This document shows, piece by piece, positions 53,297 through 57,052 of a DNA stretch of 57,052 nucleotides. The DNA lies in NCBI RefSeq assembly GCF_017497975.1, contig NZ_JAGDEL010000032.1, forward strand, positions 1 through 57,052. The letters run 5' to 3'. Within the stretch, counting starts at the first letter, position 1. Every line of letters starts with the position of its first letter. Origin of the DNA: Metabacillus bambusae (lineage in GTDB: Bacteria > Bacillota > Bacilli > Bacillales > Bacillaceae). The notes beneath the pieces are model-generated. The model had not been told where the DNA came from and searched no databases. It was given only the letters and a program-made list of their open reading frames with translations. Position numbers and translations under genes: made by a program.

Positions 53297-54835
53297 TTGG
53301 CAAACATTCATGAAATGGTAGTAGTTTTAGACTTCGGTAGTCAGTATAATCAATTAATTACTAGAAGAATTCGCGAATTTGGGGTTTATAGTGAGTTGCA
53401 TCCACACACACTTACAGCTGAAGAGATTAAAAAAATGAATCCAAAAGGGATCATTCTTTCAGGTGGACCTAATAGCGTATATGGTGAAAATGCTTTTAGT
53501 TGTGATGAAGCAATCTTTGATTTAGGGATTCCTGTTTTAGGTATTTGTTACGGAATGCAGCTTATGACACATACTCTTGGTGGAAAAGTTGAAGCAGCTG
53601 ATCACCGTGAATATGGTAAAGCGACAATTGATATTCACGGAAAGCCTTCCCTTTTCTCTGACTTACCTGAGCAACAAGTTGTTTGGATGAGTCATGGTGA
53701 TCTTGTAAAAGAAATCCCTCAAGGGTTTCGTGTAGATGCTATAAGTACATCATGTCCATATGCAGCAATAAGTAATGAAGAGCGTAAGTTTTATGGCGTT
53801 CAATTCCATCCAGAAGTACGCCACTCTGAATTTGGAAATGACCTTTTGAAAAACTTTGTATTTTCTATTTGTGAGTGTGCAGGTAACTGGTCAATGGAGA
53901 ACTTCATTGAGATGGAAACTGATAAATTGAAGGCAAAAGTAGGTAATAAAAAGGTATTATGTGCGTTAAGTGGTGGTGTTGATTCTTCAGTTGTAGCGGT
54001 ATTAATCCATAAAGCTATTGGTGACCAATTAACATGTATCTTTGTTGATCATGGACTATTGCGGAAAAATGAAGCTGAGAGTGTAATGAAGACATTCACT
54101 GAAGGCTTTAATATGAATGTAATAAAAGTTGATGCAAAAGATCGCTTCTTAAACAAATTAAAGGGTGTTTCAGATCCTGAACAAAAACGTAAAATTATCG
54201 GAAATGAATTTATTTACGTTTTTGATGATGAATCAGCTAAATTAGAAGGTATTGATTTCTTAGCCCAAGGTACACTTTACACGGATATCATCGAGAGTGG
54301 TACAGCAACAGCTCAAACAATTAAATCTCATCATAATGTTGGTGGTCTTCCAGAAGATATGGAATTTGAATTAATTGAGCCATTAAGCACGTTATTTAAA
54401 GATGAGGTTCGTGCATTAGGGACAGAGCTAGGAATTCCAGATGAGATTGTCTGGAGACAACCATTCCCTGGGCCTGGACTTGGTATTCGAGTTCTTGGTG
54501 AAATTTCGGATGAAAAACTTGAGATTGTTCGTGATTCTGACTATATCTTACGTGAGGAAATTAGAAAGGCTGGTCTAGATCGTGATATTTGGCAGTACTT
54601 CACAGTTTTGCCTGACATTCGTAGTGTTGGGGTAATGGGAGATGCGAGAACTTATGATTATACAATCGGTATCCGTGCAGTTACGTCTATTGATGGTATG
54701 ACATCTGACTGGGCACGAATTCCATGGGATGTATTAGAGGTTATTTCAACAAGAATCGTTAATGAAGTAAAACATATTAACCGTGTTGTGTACGATATTA
54801 CTAGTAAGCCACCTGCAACAATTGAGTGGGAGTAA
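53297..54835 (+). CDS. guaA: GMP synthase (glutamine-hydrolysing)
   Basis: GuaA aminates XMP to GMP with glutamine and ATP. The glutaminase domain has the nucleophile in GICYGMQLM and the His/Glu pair in [12 protein letters not shown]. The synthetase part has the P-loop [12 protein letters not shown] and the dimerisation end [21 protein letters not shown] chose TTG 53297, 6 nt behind GAGGTG, for 512 residues; the GTG at 53288 is inside that SD, but would give [10 protein letters not shown], which resembles the B. subtilis start. Probably under guanine control. Confidence 0.95.
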   Translation: MANIHEMVVVLDFGSQYNQLITRRIREFGVYSELHPHTLTAEEIKKMNPKGIILSGGPNSVYGENAFSCDEAIFDLGIPVLGICYGMQLMTHTLGGKVEAADHREYGKATIDIHGKPSLFSDLPEQQVVWMSHGDLVKEIPQGFRVDAISTSCPYAAISNEERKFYGVQFHPEVRHSEFGNDLLKNFVFSICECAGNWSMENFIEMETDKLKAKVGNKKVLCALSGGVDSSVVAVLIHKAIGDQLTCIFVDHGLLRKNEAESVMKTFTEGFNMNVIKVDAKDRFLNKLKGVSDPEQKRKIIGNEFIYVFDDESAKLEGIDFLAQGTLYTDIIESGTATAQTIKSHHNVGGLPEDMEFELIEPLSTLFKDEVRALGTELGIPDEIVWRQPFPGPGLGIRVLGEISDEKLEIVRDSDYILREEIRKAGLDRDIWQYFTVLPDIRSVGVMGDARTYDYTIGIRAVTSIDGMTSDWARIPWDVLEVISTRIVNEVKHINRVVYDITSKPPATIEWE

Positions 54836-54846
54836 AATACGAACAA

Positions 54847-54880
54847 AACGAACATTATTTTGAATAATGTTCGTTTTTTA
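54847..54880 (+). terminator. guaA terminator
   Basis: ACGAACATTATT and AATAATGTTCGT form a perfect 12-bp stem with a 3-nt loop, followed by TTTTTTA. It lies 12 nt behind guaA. Confidence 0.9.
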
Positions 54881-54933
54881 TTGACGCAGGGACTTTAGGC
54901 TGATAGAATGAAAAAGGATTAAATAAGTCGAAA

Positions 54934-55006
54934 TACGTCGTATAATATTGGGGATATGGCCCAAAAGTTTCTACCAAGCTACCTTAAATGGCTTGACTAC
55001 GAAGTA
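54934..55006 (+). promoter_or_regulatory. Guanine-type purine riboswitch (2) of pbuG
   Basis: ATAATATTGGGGATATGGCC, TTTCTACC and GGCTTGACTACGAAG are the purine-aptamer elements. The specificity base is again C (GACTACG). pbuG, a guanine/hypoxanthine permease, follows at 55188, as in B. subtilis, where the pbuG mRNA carries a guanine riboswitch. Confidence 0.92.
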
Positions 55007-55053
55007 CTAACAAATAGGTAGAAAGTACTGTTTGTTACTATTTTGTTCGTCAA

Positions 55054-55086
55054 GCGCTCACGTTTCTATGGTGGGCGTTTTTTGTT
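55054..55086 (+). terminator. Terminator of riboswitch 2
   Basis: CGCTCA and TGGGCG (one G-U pair) form a stem followed by TTTTTTG. Upstream AGTACTAACAAATAG/CTGTTTGTTACT at 55003-55038 can form the competing antiterminator. Confidence 0.7.
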
Positions 55087-55187
55087 TGAAACAATTATTT
55101 AAAATGAATAGAACTCATTAGTGTATATAAAATAAACCCATATCCCTTGCGCTAACATTTGAATTAAATTTTAGGAGGACAATCTTA

Positions 55188-56510
55188 ATGAAGAAGTATT
55201 TTCAATTTGATGAATTAGGAACTACTTATCGCCGTGAGGTTATTGGTGGATTAACGACTTTCTTATCAATGGCATATATTTTGTTCGTAAATCCAACTAC
55301 ATTGTCAATGAGCTCGATCCCTGATTTACCAGCAGAAATGAGAATGGATCCAGGTGCGATCTTTACAGCTACTGCGATTGCTGCAGCAATTGGGTCTCTT
55401 TTAATGGGCCTCTTAGCAAAATATCCAATTGCACTTGCACCAGGTATGGGATTAAACGCATTTTTCTCTTTCACAGTTGTATTAACGATGGGCGTACCTT
55501 GGCAAACTGCTTTGTCTGGTGTGTTGGTATCAGGTTTAATTTTTACTCTACTTACTCTGTCGGGCTTACGCGAAAAAATCATTAACTCAATTCCTGCAGA
55601 ACTAAAATTTGCTGTAGGAGCAGGAATTGGACTTTTCATTACATTTATCGGGTTTCAAAATGCAGGCATAATTGTAAACAATGATGCAACACTTGTTGGA
55701 TTAGGAGACTTATCAAACCCGCAAACACTTCTAGCTATATTTGGAGTGGTTCTTACAATCATACTAATGGTTCGTGGCGTTAAAGGTGGAATTTTCTACG
55801 GAATGCTGATTACGGCAATTATAGGAATGTTCTTTAATCAAATTGACGTACCTGAAAAGATTGTCGGTTCGATCCCAAGCTTAGCGCCAACATTCGGGCA
55901 AGCATTTATGAACTTGGATCAAATTTTCACAATACAAATGCTAGTTGTTATCTTAACTTTCTTATTTGTTGATTTCTTTGACACTGCAGGTACTTTAGTA
56001 GCGGTAGCAAATCAAGCTGGTTTAATGAAGGAAAACAAATTACCAAGAGCAGGGAAAGCATTGTTTGCTGATTCAGCAGCAACAGTTGTAGGTTCCATTT
56101 TAGGGACATCAACTACCACTTCTTATATTGAATCCTCTGCAGGAGTTGCGGCAGGTGCTCGTTCTGGATTTGCTTCAGTAGTAACAGCGGTGCTCTTCTT
56201 GCTAGCATTATTCTTTTCTCCATTATTAGGAGTCATTACACCTGCGGTAACTGCACCAGCTTTAATTATTGTAGGTATATTAATGGTTTCATCATTAGGG
56301 AAAATTGATTGGGAACGTTTTGAAATTGCAGTTCCAGCATTTTTAATTATTATTACAATGCCATTAGCATATAGTATTGCAACTGGTATTGCGATTGGAT
56401 TCATCTTCTATCCTATTACAATGGTTCTAAAAGGCAGGGCTAAAGAAATACATCCAATAATGTACGGATTGTTTGTTGTATTTATTTTGTATTTTATCTT
56501 CATATTATAG
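55188..56510 (+). CDS. pbuG: Guanine/hypoxanthine permease PbuG
   Basis: A 440-residue AzgA-type NCS2 transporter with 12 or more hydrophobic segments. TTFLSMAYILFVNP, ALAPGMGLNAFFSFTVV, FVDFFDTAGTLVAVA and STTTSYIESSAGVAAGARSG are family motifs at the substrate site. It imports hypoxanthine and guanine with protons. ATG behind TAGGAGG. It is controlled by riboswitch 2 and stands alone. Confidence 0.95.
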   Translation: MKKYFQFDELGTTYRREVIGGLTTFLSMAYILFVNPTTLSMSSIPDLPAEMRMDPGAIFTATAIAAAIGSLLMGLLAKYPIALAPGMGLNAFFSFTVVLTMGVPWQTALSGVLVSGLIFTLLTLSGLREKIINSIPAELKFAVGAGIGLFITFIGFQNAGIIVNNDATLVGLGDLSNPQTLLAIFGVVLTIILMVRGVKGGIFYGMLITAIIGMFFNQIDVPEKIVGSIPSLAPTFGQAFMNLDQIFTIQMLVVILTFLFVDFFDTAGTLVAVANQAGLMKENKLPRAGKALFADSAATVVGSILGTSTTTSYIESSAGVAAGARSGFASVVTAVLFLLALFFSPLLGVITPAVTAPALIIVGILMVSSLGKIDWERFEIAVPAFLIIITMPLAYSIATGIAIGFIFYPITMVLKGRAKEIHPIMYGLFVVFILYFIFIL

Positions 56511-56521
56511 ATAGTAATAAT

Positions 56522-56561
56522 AAAGAGGAAGATAGTGAGATCACACTATCTTCCTCTTTTA
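56522..56561 (+). terminator. pbuG terminator
   Basis: AAAGAGGAAGATAGTG and CACTATCTTCCTCTTT form a 16-bp stem with a short loop and flanking A/T runs, so it may work both ways. Confidence 0.9.
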
Positions 56562-56566
56562 TCTTT

Positions 56567-56688
56567 ATGGCTCTGTTAAAGCACGCTGTTGATTTTGGTA
56601 CTTTGTTGATTGGAGCGTAAGGCCTGAGCCTCCTGTGGGAGGTTCGCGGGCCGCCTGCGAAATCAACAACCAAGTTTAACAGAGCCAT
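56567..56688. mobile_element. MITE-like element with 14-bp perfect inverted ends
   Basis: ATGGCTCTGTTAAA at 56567-56580 and TTTAACAGAGCCAT at 56675-56688 are perfect inverted ends of a 122-bp element. Inside are a second inverted pair (GTTGATTT/AAATCAAC) and a GC-rich centre (GGGAGGTTCGCGGGCCGCC) unlike its surroundings. It has no gene. It sits between pbuG and the rRNA promoters. Confidence 0.75.
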
Positions 56689-56786
56689 CTTTTTTGAGAT
56701 TAAACTTTATGAATTAATTGTTGACTCTACATTTTTTAACTGTTATAGTAATAAAGGTCATCCGAGAGGTAATAATAACTCAGAGA

Positions 56787-56845
56787 TTGACACCGAAAAA
56801 ACATTTCAAAATATGTTGACATTGCATTTTGAGATGTGTTATATT
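56787..56845 (+). promoter_or_regulatory. Tandem rRNA operon promoters
   Basis: P2: TTGACA at 56816-56821 and TATATT at 56840-56845 with an 18-nt spacer. P1: TTGACA at 56787-56792 with a weaker -10 near 56810-56817. Tandem promoters are usual for Bacillus rRNA operons. Confidence 0.8.
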
Positions 56846-56878
56846 AGTAAAGTCGCTTCTGAGAGAAACGACTAACGA

Positions 56879-56897
56879 TGATCTTTGAAAACTAAAC
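56879..56897 (+). promoter_or_regulatory. rRNA leader antitermination segment (boxA-like)
   Basis: TGATCTTTGAAAACTAAAC is the conserved leader sequence found before 16S and 23S genes in Bacillus, a boxA-type antitermination signal. The leader runs to about 56978. Confidence 0.7.
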
Positions 56898-56978
56898 AAA
56901 ACCAAGCGTGCCAACGTTAATTTTTAATTAACAAAACAACGTACTATATAGTACAAACTTATGAGCTATATCAAACAC

Positions 56979-57052
56979 TTTATTGGAGAGTTTGATCCTG
57001 GCTCAGGACGAACGCTGGCGGCGTGCCTAATACATGCAAGTCGAGCGAATCA
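56979..57052 (+). rRNA. rrs: 16S ribosomal RNA, 5' part
   Basis: TTTATTGGAGAGTTTGATCC marks the mature 5' end of a Bacillus 16S gene, followed by TGGCTCAGGACGAACGCTGG and the start of the first variable region. The gene runs out of the window. The 5' end is set by similarity, within a few bases. Confidence 0.97.

Overview
The window is low-GC Firmicute DNA from a spore-forming member of the Bacillaceae. It shows strong AGGAGG ribosome sites, many TTG and GTG starts, a CIRCE operator, CotX/CotW-type coat genes and Fur boxes. The core gene order matches the Bacillus subtilis region thiL-tsaE-tsaB-rimI-tsaD-ydiF-moaC-rex-tatAy-tatCy-ydiK-ydiL-groES-groEL and then yeaC-yeaD-yebA-guaA-pbuG. I cannot name the genus from sequence alone. 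A 5S gene with two tRNAs stands at the left edge and a 16S gene begins at the right edge, so the window is the interval between two co-oriented rRNA operons.

Left core (1-12.86 kb): 5S rRNA, tRNA-fMet, tRNA-Asp, the thiL/t6A-modification operon, a DnaA-box cluster and a large palindrome behind tsaD, the ABC-F gene ydiF among dispersed repeats, moaC, rex, the Tat pair, two membrane genes on the opposite strand, and CIRCE-controlled groESL.

Accessory block (12.86-48.3 kb): 35 kb is inserted exactly at the 3' end of groEL. The last codons of groEL recur at 22.70 and 38.39 kb (21/21 and 16/17 matching bases over the compared cores), and a possible decayed copy lies near 48.27 kb. Remnants of a tyrosine integrase on the minus strand follow the core copies at 12.97, 22.76 and 38.48 kb, with two further scraps at 31.2 and 43.1 kb. 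I read this as three or more integrative elements that entered the same site one after another and then lost mobility.

Island 1 (12.9-22.7 kb) is a defence island. It holds a 1353-residue protein with a HigA-type HTH, a restriction-nuclease-like motif and a long helical C-terminus; a PemK/MazF-like gene split by one in-frame stop; and a Septu-like ATPase/HNH nuclease pair. Island 2 (22.7-38.4 kb) is metabolic and looks composite. Its first half is a PTS sugar cassette (activator, two EIIA, EIIB, EIIC, an AlsE-type epimerase, transketolase, transaldolase); its second half has a tRNA-dihydrouridine synthase, then an XRE-cupin regulator divergent from an aromatic ring-cleavage and quinone-stress cassette with broken luciferase-like genes. 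Island 3 (38.4-48.3 kb) carries spore-coat genes, a dead AIPR abortive-infection gene, and an iron-starvation cluster with several Fur boxes, a candidate FsrA-like small RNA, a flavodoxin, a YkuO-like Cas4/AddB-type cysteine protein, an IDEAL-like protein and an Fbp-family peptide.

Right core (48.3-57.05 kb): a MoxR-DUF58-transglutaminase operon, a guanine-type riboswitch, guaA, a second guanine-type riboswitch with pbuG, a MITE-like element, tandem rRNA promoters and the start of 16S rRNA.
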